Shown piece by piece: positions 34,566-46,466 of a stretch of 64,000 nt of DNA (positions within the stretch are counted from its first letter, which is position 1; every line of letters begins with the position of its first letter). Position numbers and translations under genes: made by a program. The stretch lies in assembly GCF_001540865.1 (NCBI RefSeq), contig NC_033630.1, positions 8,233,225-8,297,224 on the forward strand. Reading direction: 5' to 3'. This DNA comes from Ananas comosus (Eukaryota > Streptophyta > Magnoliopsida > Poales > Bromeliaceae). The notes under the pieces are model-generated. The model was given only the letters and a program-made list of their open reading frames with translations. It made no database searches and was not told the origin of the DNA.

Positions 34566-37027
34566 TGTAACGCACTGGACCTTGCAAATTGCGGGGTTCG
34601 AGTGATTGATTGTGTTCTGAGCTTTTCCAGACTTTCTGGGGGGTCGTTGACAGTGTTCCGACCTATGGTTCGAGCCCCGAGAATGGAGGTTTTAAGCTTG
34701 GCACCAAAATCTGAAAAGTCGGATTTTTTGGTCAGCTCTCGGGTAGTCATCAGCTGGCCGTGTACCGGTACGGGATTGCTTGCTGTATCGGTACGGGGTT
34801 GATGGCTGTACCGGTACGAGCTCGTGTACCGGTACACAGAGCACTTCCCAGATAACCCGAGGCTCGGGTTTGACATTTTTGTGGGTTGTGTACCGGTACG
34901 CGGGCCCGTGTACCGGTACGCAATGCAGTTTCTGAGCAGTTCGAACTGCAGGGGTGTTTTTGCGATTGTGCCTATTCTATATAGCACCCACGCCCCTTGG
35001 ACCTCTCCCTGAGCTTGGAACAGCAGAGGAAGAGGTAGGGTTGCCCTCTCCACCACTCCATTTGGTTTTGATCCTCTTTTAGCTTAAGTTTTGGTGGATT
35101 AAACCTCTCTTTTGTCCCTTTTGCTTGATTGGAGGCTTTTCCACCATTGGAGCTTGGACTAGGAGCTTGATTGAGTAAGGAACTCCAACCCTAGAGCACT
35201 TGGAGCTTGGTTTGGAGCTTCTAAAGAGGTTAGTAACATGTATTTCCCTTTTGGTACATGTTTTGTTGGATTTTGCTTGAGGAAACCCTAGATTTTGGAT
35301 TCTAGGGTTAGAAATGGGGATTTTCGAGTTAAGGCTTTTTGATCTAGATTGATCTCATTAGAACCTTCCTTTAGCTTGGTTTTGAAGGATTCTTGCTTCC
35401 TCTTGGAGATCAAGAGAGATATTCACCATTTTCGGTGAGTATTCCCCACCTTAGCTTCAAAAGCTTAATGTTTGAGCTATCTTTTGTTCGTGAGGTTTTT
35501 GTAACACTTGTTCCTACATCCTTAGGGCACTAGGAGGCTAGTGGACACCTTCGTTCGACGAAATGAAGAGTTCGAAAAATTGGTGGGTTTGGCTTCATGA
35601 TTCGGGGCAAAATGGCCCCTATGAGTAAAATACTTGTCGTTTTGTGAAAGTATATGCATATTCATGCTAGATAGAATTATTATGAATCTTGGAATACTTA
35701 AAATGTATGCCTTATGTATTATAGAATTTTCACTATATAGTAGAGCTATATGAGTAGATTGCATGCATATAGAAAAGTGTTTACATTTGCGAGTTGATAA
35801 CATATCTCTTATGAAGATAATGACTTGAAATATGTACCTTGGAACATACTTATTATGCTTGGACCTAGAGGCCAAAGTGTCATAAAGGGGCACTCGAAAC
35901 TAGTAAACTATGAAACGACAACATAGAGACATATTGATAGCCATTGTACATCTGCTATATTCCATATGAGAGACATGAAGACATAGAGATAGGCCTTTGA
36001 GATATTCGATTTACTCTATGTTTTTAGACATGAGGACTCGGTATTTGAGACAGATCATTGCTTGCTTGCCATTGTGCTCATTCGCACATGCTTGTGAGGG
36101 TCGCTCCCTACAAGTCGGCACTCCGGAGATAGCCATCGCGACATATGCTCGCCCGTGCGGGATTGGGCGCCGAAATGGGATGCCGTGGGGGAGGCTCATT
36201 CCTAGAGTGGGGATGTTGACTACCACGGAGCCATTAGGCACGGCGCAGGTCAGATAGCCTTCGGGTGGGTCTTATATGATTGGAACTTAGTGACGTGCTA
36301 TGTAAACTTTAAAACTATTAAAGTGACAAGTGGACTTGGACTAGAATGGTAAACAATGACATTTTACTATTTAGCTTGTGGACATCATGATAGTAGTAGG
36401 CTTATACTTCATATACAGTTGCTTTTATACTTATACTACTCATGCTAAGTAGAGATATCATGTCGTAGTAAGTTATATTTTTACTTACATTTCGCCTTAT
36501 TGCCTTTATTGTTACTTACCCTTTTCTTTTCAATTTTTGGGCCTAGTGGTGCATTCACTGAAGTCAGTAATCGCCCACTGGGAACTATTATTTAATAGTT
36601 CTCACGCCCTCTGTTTGATGTCTCTTTTTCAGAGCCCTCTGCACCGGCGGAGGCACGGGATCGTGGCAAGGGGATCGCTAGCTAGATAGCGAGGACTTAT
36701 TTGCTTTCACCTAGGTGGTTTTCCTCTCTTTTTATGTTGTGAGATTGAGAGGTTTTGTATCCACGTATAGAGACCACCCATGTATTTACTTCTAGCACTT
36801 GTATTTGGGTTTTCTCTTTGTATTACTTTATGTTTTTATTTAGTGGTCTATCGCTTATGTTCTTTCCTGCATTGTAGAACTTAGTCATTTATTATGCTCT
36901 GATACTCCTAAATGTCTTTTATTATTGCTTTATTTATTGTTTTGTTTTAGACACCTTATATGTTTTAGACGTATGCCCGGTCTGTGCACGTGCCGGGCGG
37001 GCTTCCGCTGAGGCCCGGGGCGTGACA
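34566..37027 (+). repeat. E 3' LTR (2462 bp)
   Basis: TGTAACGCACTGG to GGGGCGTGACA, followed by CACTT. It has the same length as the 5' LTR with a few differences, and includes the TGTACCGGTAC array (34760-34921). Confidence 0.93.
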
Positions 37028-37032
37028 CACTT

Positions 37033-37284
37033 ATAGCCGTAGAAAACATGCCAAAGTAGAAACATCAATTCTTTCACTTAATGACATAGTCAAAAGTCAG
37101 TAAGGGCATCTAACATATATAGGACGTCGTCTCAAAATAATGTCCATACGAACTCACACGATGAGGAAGTCAGGTCCATCGCCCATCTTCTTTATTTGGT
37201 CGCCTAGCACATGTAGTATGAAATACATGCTATAACAGAGAATCTTAATGAGCGTATGTCTTTCTCAATGTCATATAGATCTTA
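37033..37284. other. Unassigned sequence right of element E
   Basis: This continues the pre-insertion sequence of 23273-23618. There is no recognisable gene or repeat; it ends where the truncated LTR F begins. Confidence 0.5.
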
Positions 37285-38578
37285 TGTAATGTACCGGATT
37301 TTAATATAAAAGTAAATATAAATAAAAATAGTGTGAGATACTATTTTTATTGGACTTGAAGAAGTAAAGTATAAGTCGGAAATGACTTATGCTGAAATCT
37401 GAATAGAAATAGAAGATTTATAATTTTCTGTGAGAAACGGGACTGATCTTTTAGCAGAAAATTCACAGTGTCAGAAAATTATGAAAATCTGGGAATATGT
37501 CGGGATTATTTTTATGAGGCTAGATTTAAAGTTTCATGTGATTCCAACACCCGGAAAGTGGAAAATAAAATCTAACTGCTATCTGCTAGAGATTTCAGTT
37601 CGGTAGAACTTTCGGGGACCAAAAATGGTCGAAACTGAGAAGTTAAGATATCTTTCTTGTTGTTAAGTTAAACCGAGCCTGACTATCAAATTTGAGCGCA
37701 AACGGACATTAAGAAGAGCTCCGGCGAAAAGTATCGGATTCTGAAAACTAAACTGAAAGTTGTAATAGTGTTATGTGGAAAGTGTTGGGTGCAATTGTGC
37801 ACATATGAGGAGTATACGAATGGGGCCCACTTGCATCCCTCTCATTTCCCCTCACATTTGCAGCCCTAAGAGAAAGGTCTCTCTCTCTCTAAGCTCTCTT
37901 TCTCTCTCTTGAAGGTGGGAAGCAAGAGAAAGGGTTGGTGGAGAAGAAAGCTTGGAAGTGGGTTTTCATGTTCTTCATCTTCCTCCTCACCATTGGAGCA
38001 AGCTTTTGAGGTAAGCTTATTGCCCTTTAATGGTTGATCTCTAAGGTGTGAATCATATGCTCTAGAATTGATTTTAGTGGACCCTTAAGTGCTAAATAGA
38101 TGATTATTGCTTGAATCACAAGATTGTATGATGAATTCTTGCAATAGTTGTATACTAGGGTTCCGATGGGGGTTTTTCAAAATGTTAGGGTTTGATCTAA
38201 ATTGAACCTATATAAACCTAATTGCTAGGTGTTCTGACGCGTTGGTGGCCTCGGTTCGGCAATCCGACGAGGCTACGCGAAAATATTGAGGAAAAGGACC
38301 GTTTTGACTTCGTTTCCGCCTGGAAGGCCGAGACGGCGTCCAAAAATAGCGAAACCGGATTTCTAGTGTCACGGCATCATCAAGAGGTAGGTGGTGTCAT
38401 CCCGAAGCAGTTGGACTTCCCTCTATATCCAAGTTACATTATTGATTATATTTTCACATGTTGGCGTTATGCATGATAGGATGTTTGGATAGTTGCATTT
38501 CCACTCTTTGCATGCTTCTTGGTAGTGTAGGATTGTGGGCTTGACACGTGAACTTAGGATGCATGAGAATATGCATGA
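37285..38578 (+). repeat. LTR F, truncated at its 3' side
   Basis: TGTAATGTACCGG opens it, and its first 390 bases resemble the LTR starting at 63608. A CT-rich leader (37870-37915), intron-like segment 38011-38228 (donor GAG|GTAAGC, acceptor TTGCTAG) and the 'catcccgaagcag' block follow. It stops near 38578 without the hairpin or GTGACA end; no target duplication was found. Confidence 0.75.
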
Positions 38579-39747
38579 TCATATTTCTCTTTATTTCCGT
38601 TACTTCCTCTGACAATTTTTTTTATATCCGTTCCTTTCTCTAACAATTTCTCTCTATTCATTTAGGAACACCACTGACAAATCTATATTTTGAAGCATGG
38701 ATATAAAAGAAGATTCCGATAAGCCGTTGATACAAAAGAAGGCTTTTGTAACCCCCTTTACATTCGAGATGAGACACATAGGAGGAGACGCGGCTCGTAA
38801 AAGCTCCAGGGACACCAAATGAAAAGACGATCCAAGCAAGCATGTAAAACAATCAATTCGGTCTAGTTCCTGAATACGTTGGCTAGAATAACCTGTTAAA
38901 AAAAGAGAATTACTATTCTTGCCTTTTATTTTCTCCTTTAGACAATAGTTTTTTTATTAAATTATGACAATAGAATTTTACATATTTATCTTTCTGACTG
39001 ATTGAGCTCTTAATTCTACATTAATTTATCATAATGATAAAATATCGCTAATTAATTATTTAATAACTATTAGCCACCTGACTTATCAAATGAATAAATA
39101 TTTAATTAACTACTTTATAATTAGTTTATTAATTTATAATCAATTAACTAATTTAATATACTTATTCAACTAATAACAAACATTTATCTTAATTAAGGAA
39201 TTAACGTTTTAACTTATCTAATTAATCTATTAACTTAATATATTACTTATTAAATAAATAATCAATTAATTAATTAGCTAATGGATTAGTTTATTTTTAT
39301 AATTAATTCCTAATGAATTAATTAAAAATTATAATTTTTATTTTATTAATTTAATAAAATATTATTGTTTTACAAGTATAATTATTATATAAATCCTACT
39401 ATTGAAAACAGTGGGCTGGTGAATGATTCGACTATTTTAATAGTACTCCACGCGCACAACCTAGGGAAGATACTAAAATAATTTTTATTTACTTACTTGG
39501 TCAAGCTCGATTAATACAGAACAAACCTCGGAAACACTCGAACAAGGATAATCAACACCCGACTAATACAGAACAAACCTTGGAAAAACGAACAAGGATA
39601 ATCAACACCGACACTCACTCGAAGGAAATTAACATCACACATACTACACTGACCAACATACTTTTATTCTTAACGGATTTATCTCCATTTTCTTTCAAAT
39701 TCAAACCACTATCGTTATAGGGTGAAGCTCCACTGATGGCAATGTAC
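38579..39747. other. AT-rich intergenic DNA downstream of the heat-shock gene
   Basis: It is very AT-rich with 'ttaattaa' runs at 39000-39370 and a small repeated phrase 'cgactaatacagaacaaacct' near 39500-39585. It should hold the 3' UTR of the minus-strand gene near 39650-39747. No gene seen. Confidence 0.6.
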
Positions 39748-40209
39748 TCAATTACCGGAGATCTCAATAGCCTTGACCTCAGGCTTCTTGACCTCGGTCT
39801 TTGGCACAGTGACGGTGAGCACCCCATTCTCCATGGTGGCCTTCACCTCGTCCAGCTTGGCATTCTCCGGCAGGCGGAACCTGCGTAGGAACTTGCCGCT
39901 GCTGCGCTCCACGCGGTGCCACTTGTCGGTCTTCTCCTCCTTCTCCTTGCTGCGCTCGCCGCTGATCTGGAGGATGCCGCCTTCCTCCACTTCCACCTTC
40001 ACCTCCTCCCTCTTCACCCCCGGCAGGTCCGCCTTAAACACGTGCGCCTCGGGCGTCTCCTTCCAGTCCACGCGCGTGTTGGCGAAGGCGGAGGTGTCGC
40101 TCACGAAGCTGCTGGGACGGGACTCGGTGAGGGCGCGGAAGGCGTCGAAGGGGTCCCAGAGGTCGAGGGAGAAGGGGTCGAAGATGTTGCTGCGCCTCAC
40201 GATCGACAT
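39748..40209 (-). CDS. Class I small heat-shock protein (about 17 kDa)
   Basis: This 153-residue cytosolic chaperone binds unfolding proteins under heat stress and forms oligomers. The N-terminal [20 protein letters not shown] is the class I signature. The alpha-crystallin domain spans about residues 46-140: [16 protein letters not shown] (61-76) and ISGER form consensus region II, and [14 protein letters not shown] (124-137) is consensus region I. The C-terminal IEI (148-150) is the IXI oligomerisation motif. Start ATG 40207-40209 and stop TGA 39748-39750 give the usual length, with no intron, frameshift or missing core residue. Codons are GC-rich against AT-rich flanks. A TATA box lies about 120 bases upstream. 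It is the only intact host-type gene in the window. Confidence 0.95.
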   Translation of the reverse strand: MSIVRRSNIFDPFSLDLWDPFDAFRALTESRPSSFVSDTSAFANTRVDWKETPEAHVFKADLPGVKREEVKVEVEEGGILQISGERSKEKEEKTDKWHRVERSSGKFLRRFRLPENAKLDEVKATMENGVLTVTVPKTEVKKPEVKAIEISGN

Positions 40210-40326
40210 GTCTGAGCAGCTGATTACAGACTTGCTGGTGGTTCCTATAAGCTACTTGGGCTCTGTTCCGACAGCTGGCGACTCGCTCTCTGTTTCTACT
40301 GCGTTTTCTTTGATGGGCGGACGCTG

Positions 40327-40336
40327 CTATTTATAG
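40327..40336 (-). promoter_or_regulatory. TATA box of the heat-shock gene
   Basis: CTATAAATAG on the minus strand lies 118 bases upstream of the ATG, giving a 5' leader of about 90 bases if transcription starts some 30 bases downstream. Confidence 0.7.
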
Positions 40337-40519
40337 ATTTTGTGAGGACTAGTCTACCACTCTCTAGATCGAGTTTGCTCTAGATAATTCGCTTTATTAT
40401 ATTATGGTGGGCCATGAGGTCCTCTTCTCGCCCTTTCCGACTCTCTCTAGAATATGCCCCAAAAATGAAGCTTTATCGGGAGGCAGTGATCAGCCTGTGT
40501 TACTAGTCAGCCTGGTGCT

Positions 40520-40532
40520 TTCCAGAGAATTC
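40520..40532 (-). promoter_or_regulatory. Candidate heat-shock element
   Basis: TTCCAGAGAATTC matches TTCnnGAAnnTTC except for one base in the middle unit. It lies about 185 bases upstream of the TATA box. A weaker GATAATTC occurs at 40383-40390. Binding by heat-shock factor is inferred. Confidence 0.4.
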
Positions 40533-40539
40533 TCTACTA

Positions 40540-41175
40540 AACGGGGTGGACAAATGGTGGCCTCCAGCGAGCGACGGTGGTACCAATACATGCATGTAAC
40601 TCATCCGGAAGTTTATGAATGAAATCTCAAAATTTAAATTTCAATTTCCTGTGCATCGAAGATCATTAATTTAGGATATCATTTCCTCATGAATTGAACT
40701 ATTCCTATTTTTATACTGATGTTGATGATGATGATGATGTTAGGGGTATATATAATTGGTTCGGTTTGGTCCTGTTGGGATTCGGTTAAATTGAATTGCA
40801 TGCGCCTATAATCAGACTCGATTCAACGGTTATTATATTGTCAAATTGGACTAAATTTAATCTTGCTTTTAAATTAGAAAGCTAATTAGAGATATATTCT
40901 AATCATATTTGGATAACACTTATAAACCGATTAGGACTAATCTTTTACTTACCTATTTGGGTTTCATGATCCCTTATGAATATGCGAGCTATTCTCTTAT
41001 AGAAATAAGAAGTCCAATTTGCATAAAAAATTCATTAGTTTTGTACTTTTACAAAAGTGGGCCGCATTTTTTAAATTTACATATTCAGGCCGGATTTTTA
41101 GTAAACTGATCAAAATACTCTTATACCTTTTTCTCTCTCCTTTTTTTTCTCGCGTTCTTTTTTTTTTTTTCGCCG
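40540..41175. other. Upstream intergenic DNA with short simple repeats
   Basis: It contains a GAT microsatellite near 40719-40740 and T runs near 41140-41170. No gene, LTR or transposon end is recognised. Confidence 0.5.
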
Positions 41176-41645
41176 AAGAAGGCGACGGAGGCGAAGGCGA
41201 CGGAGGCGAAGGCGGAAACGGCCCCCATCGTCTCTGCACCTCACGCCCTCACCCTTACCCTTGCCCGCGCACCCCTCGCCCTACTTGCCTCCGACACCGC
41301 CGAGGCCGCGCTGCGACCTCTTCTTTTTTTTTCTCTCCGACCCTCCTCCACAGCCTCCGCGACCCTCCGCGATGATAACGAGGACGATAATGCGTCCTCT
41401 TCCTCCGCCTTCGCCCTCTACCTCCACTGCAGCGGATTTTGCACCCACCAAACCCACTTCTAGGAACTTGCGTTCCCACCATCGCCATCGACGAAAAACA
41501 GAAAGCATTTCTCAGCTTCGAAAAGCTCACCGGCGAGCGATGGGGCACGCGGCCCAGCTACCTACCCCAGAGGCCAGCAGCGAGCGTGGCCTCAACGGTG
41601 TCGGAGGCGAGAAGGGCGAGAAATACACGGGAGAATCTCTAGATT
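41176..41645 (+). other. GC-rich island, possible exon remnant
   Basis: It is GC-rich in contrast to its surroundings, with overlapping open frames in all plus frames. One frame (41439-41642) reads VPTIAIDEKQKAFLSFEKLTG and PSYLPQRPA, which looks more protein-like than the Pro/Arg-rich alternatives, but I recognise no family. A T run precedes it and an A-rich stretch follows. It could be a gene fragment or retrocopy. Confidence 0.25.
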
Positions 41646-41754
41646 AGCACTTTTATTTATTTAAAACAAAAAAATAAAAAATAAAAGGCCAAAAATAAGA
41701 GAATAATAAAGAAAACAAGAGAAGAAGGAAGAAGAAGATGAATATACACTATTA

Positions 41755-41995
41755 AGATTAAATTGCATTGTTTTAAAAGATCGTTGCACTATTATGAACG
41801 TAAGTTGCACTCTTTTAAATGTAAACTGCACCCTTTAAGATGAAAGTTACACTCTTTAAACAAAAGTTGCACTATTTGAGAGATATTTACACTGTTTCTC
41901 CTCTTGTTGCACGCTTTAAGCAGAGATATTTACACTATTTCTTCTCTTGTTGTACTATTTCTCCTCTTGTTGCGCTATTACTTCTCAGTTTACAC
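41755..41995. repeat. Degenerate short repeat 'gttgcactntttaa'
   Basis: About ten imperfect units of roughly 20-27 bases share TTGCACT or TTACACT followed by TTT, changing toward 'ctcctcttgttgcac' at the right end. No coding frame. Confidence 0.6.
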
Positions 41996-42001
41996 ATCAA
42001 C

Positions 42002-42361
42002 TGTCATGCCCCATGACCCGCCTATTTGGTAGGATTCGGGTCGTCAATAGACAGCCGAATGGACAGAGTTTTTCCTGTACGTTTTAGGCGTCGCAAACAA
42101 TACATTACAAGAGGTTCCAAACAGGAACAGTATTCATACAACGATTGCATAAGAAAGGTATCAAACAACATAAACAACTAAGCTATTACAAGCATTCACA
42201 TCACATGCTTTTTACATATTACATTTTCGTTTTCTTTTCTTCCAAATATAATCAATATTATTACAGTATTGTGTTCTTCTTTTCTACAACCCCTAGCTAG
42301 GCCGACTTGGGGTAATGCTATCTCTGGTCTCTGTGATAGAGCGCTATCTATGGAGCTACGC
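42002..42361 (-). repeat. A-family LTR fragment G1
   Basis: It starts TGTCATGCCCC (3' end of a minus-strand LTR) and is cut after 360 bases where fragment G2 begins in the same orientation. Divergent from G2, hence older. Confidence 0.7.
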
Positions 42362-43127
42362 TGTCACGCCCCGAGCCCGCCTCTTTGGTCGGTTTCGGCA
42401 TGCCAACAGACCGCCGAACGGACAGGATTTTTCCTGTACCGCGGACAGAGTCTCCCCTGTACGTTCAAGGCGTCGGAATCAATACAATGTACGAAGTTCC
42501 AACCAGGAACACATTTCAACCAAAGATTGCATAAGGAAGTATCAAAAATATAAATCTACTTGCTATTACAAACATTCATCTCACATATTACATTTTACAT
42601 TACAAATTACATTCTTTTACATTCAACTTCCAAATACAACCTAATTATTACAAATTTATTACAAGTTTGATACATCTTGTTCTTTCATTTTTCTCTACTC
42701 CTAGGCTATGCCGACTCGGGGTACCACTATCTAGTCTCGGTGGTAGGGCGCTAACTACGGAGCTACGCCCTTGCCTCGCACCACCGCGCCGCTCACGTGC
42801 GAATCTGTAACACCCCAAAACAACGTGGGGTGAGAACCAACTCCATGGTTCCCAGTGGGTACGGCCACCCAAGAAAAAAGCTCGACCAATAGGTCCGAGG
42901 AGGCATTACAATCATGTTAGTCCAAAAACATCTACAGATATATATATATATCATCATGTAATTATGCAACTAACAGATAACATGCCACATGAATATGCAA
43001 TATGCAAATCATGCAACTCATGAAAGTAGATTTATTGATTCTACTCTTTATTCTTAACCATTCTTTACTCTTAGCCAATCTTTATTGCTAATCATTCTTT
43101 ATATTATTAGCTGTTCTTTAGCGTGTG
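42362..43127 (-). repeat. A-family LTR fragment G2, left part
   Basis: It starts TGTCACGCCCCGAGCCC. It contains 'ccgccgaacggacagg' and the hairpin-type 'gagaaccaactccatggttcccagtggg'. It is interrupted by A2; the target GTGTG is at 43123-43127. It continues at 53007-53089. Confidence 0.8.
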
Positions 43128-46100
43128 TGTCACGCCCCGAGCCCGCCTCTTTGGTCAGATTCGGGCACGCCAACAGACCGCCGAACGGACAGGGTTTCCC
43201 CTGTACCGTGGACAGAGTCTCCCCTATACGTTCAAGGCGTCGCAATCAATACAATGTACGAAGTTCCAACTAGGAACACATTTCAACCAAAGATTGCATA
43301 AGGAAGTATCAAAACATAAATCTACTTGCTATTACAAGCATTCACATTCATACTTTTTTTACATCACAATTCTCATTTGATCCTTACATTAGCTTTCACT
43401 TAACTTCCAAATACAATCCGATTTTAACATAGTTATTACAACATTGTTCTTACAATTATCACATTTTTGGTTCTTTGCATTTTATACCCCTAAGAAGCCG
43501 ACTCAGGGTGCTGCTATCTGGTCTCAGTGGTAGGGCGCTAACTACGGAGCTACGCCCTTTCCTCGCGCCGCCGCGCCGCTCGCGTGTGAACCTGTAAAAC
43601 CCCGAAACAACGTGGGGTGAGAACTAACTCCATAGTTCCGGAAACTGGACTACCAGCTCGAGAAGGGAACCCACCGGCATGGGTGAAAGGCAAACAACAT
43701 GTTAGTACAATAGATAGATATGAAATCATAAATCATGCAACTAACATTACCATGCTTTTGCCTCACAACATGCAATATGCAAATTATGCAACCCATATAG
43801 TAGATTAATTGCTTCGACACTTTATTCTTATCCATTCTTTACTTTTACTCATTCTTCACTTTACTAGCTATTCTTTAGCATTAACCCTTCTTTATTCTTT
43901 ATTACTTGTCATTCTTCAGCATTAGCCTTTTCTTATTCTTGATTCTTCATTCTTTATCCTTTACGCTTTACTAAGGGTACTCACACCTTAGTAATATTAT
44001 ACACATTAGCCTTTCTTTCCTAAAGTTACTTTACCTTAGCCAACTTTGCCATCCGACTCGGTCTTGAGTCAATCAACTGCGGATAGTCCGCGCTCTATCC
44101 GGCTCGAGGTGAAGGAACTCTCACATACACCTCAGCCTTCAATCACAAACCACATCGCCCAACGGGTCACCCAGAGCTGCGTACACCCGTGGTCAGGGAT
44201 CCCCCGGTGGGAGAGGAACATGCCGCATACACCCGCAGCCGAGATCCCCGATAGGGAGAGGAATATGCCACATGCACCCTAGCGCTCATCATTCTTGCTC
44301 ATTAACAAGCCTCGAAGTTCTTCCGGTGGGAGAGGAACACGCCACATGCACTCGCGGCCAAGAACTATCGAGCTTGTATGCTGCACTAGCAGCAGGGATT
44401 CTGGAATCCACTTTACATTACTCAAGGGTTGGTCTCACCCTATGTTATCGACCTATCTAGGTCCAAACCTTTACTCAACCTAAATTAATACATTAGGTTC
44501 AATGTCATTATCTTCTTAGCCTAGGTTCATTGACACTAGGTCCAACATTCTTTATCACCTAAGTTCATTTGACTCTAGGTTCTATATCATTACATTTACA
44601 ACCTAGGTTTATTTGACTCTAGGTTCAATGCCACTCATATTCTTGTTTTCCTAGTTGCCCACACCTAGAAATTATACTTAACATGCCACTCGTGAATAAC
44701 CTATGTTCATCGACACTAGGTTCATTATTACTTTTGTTTAACCTATGTCCTTGACACTAGGTCCAATGCCACTCGATCTATAGGTGCATTTATGTCCACT
44801 TACACATATTCTTTACTTAGCATTCTTATCTTATCATTATGCATTTTCACTAGCATGCTTTCTACTTTACGTTAACATGCAATGCCACTTATCTCATGCC
44901 TTTAGCTAACATCATTCGATGCATTTTCTTAGCATTCTTATTTAGCAATTCTTACATTATGTCAACATACATTCTTTTAGCATTTCTATCATGCGTCCAT
45001 TTCTAAAACATGCATCTAGCTCATGTTACTTGAAATTTAACTCATACATTTATCTAGCATATGTCTTACATACTCCTTTAGCGTTTAGCTCTTACATTCA
45101 TTAGCATACTTTACATACATTTACTTAGCATCCAGCTCATGTCGTCATATGCATTTATTAGCATCATTATGGTACATTCTTAATTGGCATTCTTATTATG
45201 CATTCTTACTTAACATTCTTATCATGCATCAATAGTGAAACACACTACACTTTGGCATGAAGGCGACCTAGTCGCTTCGGTAAACACAACCCACCTTTTA
45301 ACGCTTTCCGATTGCTTGTCGTCACTTGCAATCGGCCTCCCGCGGCACCCGTGACCCGGTTTGGCCCAAACTCTTGCGCGACCACCCGAACGGCCACCAA
45401 TCCGCGATCCGTCTGTTCGGGAGTTTATTCCCCGACACCACGATGCTCCCGATCCATTTTCATGATTTTTGGAGGCTTATCCCGCGTGCTGCGGCTATCT
45501 GTACCAAAACAGATTGTTTCGTCAATAACTTCGCGTACACTCGTCGGATTGTCGAACCGAGCGCACCAACGCGTTCGTTATACCCCCAATTAGGTTTGTA
45601 TAGGGTCAATTGAGATCAAACTCAACTATTTACAAAAACCCCTTTTTGGAGCCCTAAATGCAATTATAGCAAAATGCCCCATTTCATCTCATGAATCAAG
45701 CATAAACCATCTATTTAGCATGCTAAGATTCCATTAAAATCATCTTTAGAGTATAAGAACTTAACCCTAAAGATCTACCATTAAAGCTCCAAGAAGCTTA
45801 CCTCAAGAAGCTTGCTCCAAGGTGAAGAAGAAGATGATGGAGGGAAGCTCTCCACTTGCTTCACCTTCTTTTCCTTTTCTTCTTCTTCTTTCTCTTCTTC
45901 TTCTTCTCTTCTCCTTTCCTTTCTAGAGAGAGAGAGAGGAGGCTTGGGGGATGATACGGTGAGGGAGAGGGAGAGAGAGAGGTTCTAATCCTCTCTATAC
46001 ATATAACTCATGCATAAAATGCCAACAAGTCCCTCAACAATCCTCTTCTTGCATCAGCCCAAACTGGGCATTTTCGGGGTTCTGAGACCGGTCCTTGCGG

Positions 46101-46452
46101 TGAGAGACCGGTCCCCGAAAGGCCAGAATTCCAGACTTAGCCAATTTTTCAGCATTTTCAGCCTTTATCCTTTTTCACTCCGTTTTCGCTCGTTTTCGCT
46201 CGTTTGACCTCCGTTTCTTTTCAAATCGAACCGAGACTCTCCAAACATGTTTTCAAGCATGTTTTCATCATCTTTTCATCCACGCTAATGCCGGATTTAG
46301 TCCATGGTCCATCATAGCCTTTCGGGTCCCGTTTTCGCGCCCTATGCGCACCGAAGCACCCGAATGCTCCCGAACTTCGCCGGAACGATTCTAATGGCTT
46401 TCTAAGCTAACATACATCGTAACTTCATGAATTAGAAGTTCGGTATATTACA
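43128..46452 (-). repeat. A2 3' LTR
   Basis: On the minus strand it reads TGTAATATACCGAACTTC to GGGGCGTGACA. It has a single ACCGGTCC pair (46083-46115), a CT/GA-rich leader (45830-45985), intron-like donor/acceptor signals and the hairpin near 43619. Confidence 0.9.
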
Positions 46453-46466
46453 TTCTCCACCCCTTA
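46453..46466 (-). other. A2 polypurine tract
   Basis: The complement reads TTTTAAGGGGTGGAGAA up to the LTR, after the 'tttcgcggacgaaact' block. Confidence 0.8.

Larger units (their letters stand above)
23619..37027 (+). mobile_element. E: chromodomain Ty3/gypsy retrotransposon (Tekay/Del-like), defective
   Basis: The target duplication CACTT flanks it (23614-23618 and 37028-37032). Both LTRs are 2462 bp with only scattered differences, so insertion is fairly recent. Internal order is primer site, gag, protease, reverse transcriptase, RNase H, integrase with chromodomain, polypurine tract. This order (integrase after RNase H) defines Ty3/gypsy, and the C-terminal chromodomain defines a chromovirus. 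Long LTRs and the tRNA-Met primer site suggest the Tekay/Del lineage (inference). It is dead: frameshifts, stops, a minus-strand solo LTR in pol, and a foreign piece at 26081-26645. Confidence 0.9.

Noticed and set aside
23619..37027. Endogenous pararetrovirus
   Set aside because: LTRs, polypurine tract, integrase with chromodomain and a 5-bp target duplication define a Ty3/gypsy retrotransposon.
39773..40336. Plus-strand 187-codon frame
   Set aside because: It is the shadow of the small heat-shock gene on the opposite strand.
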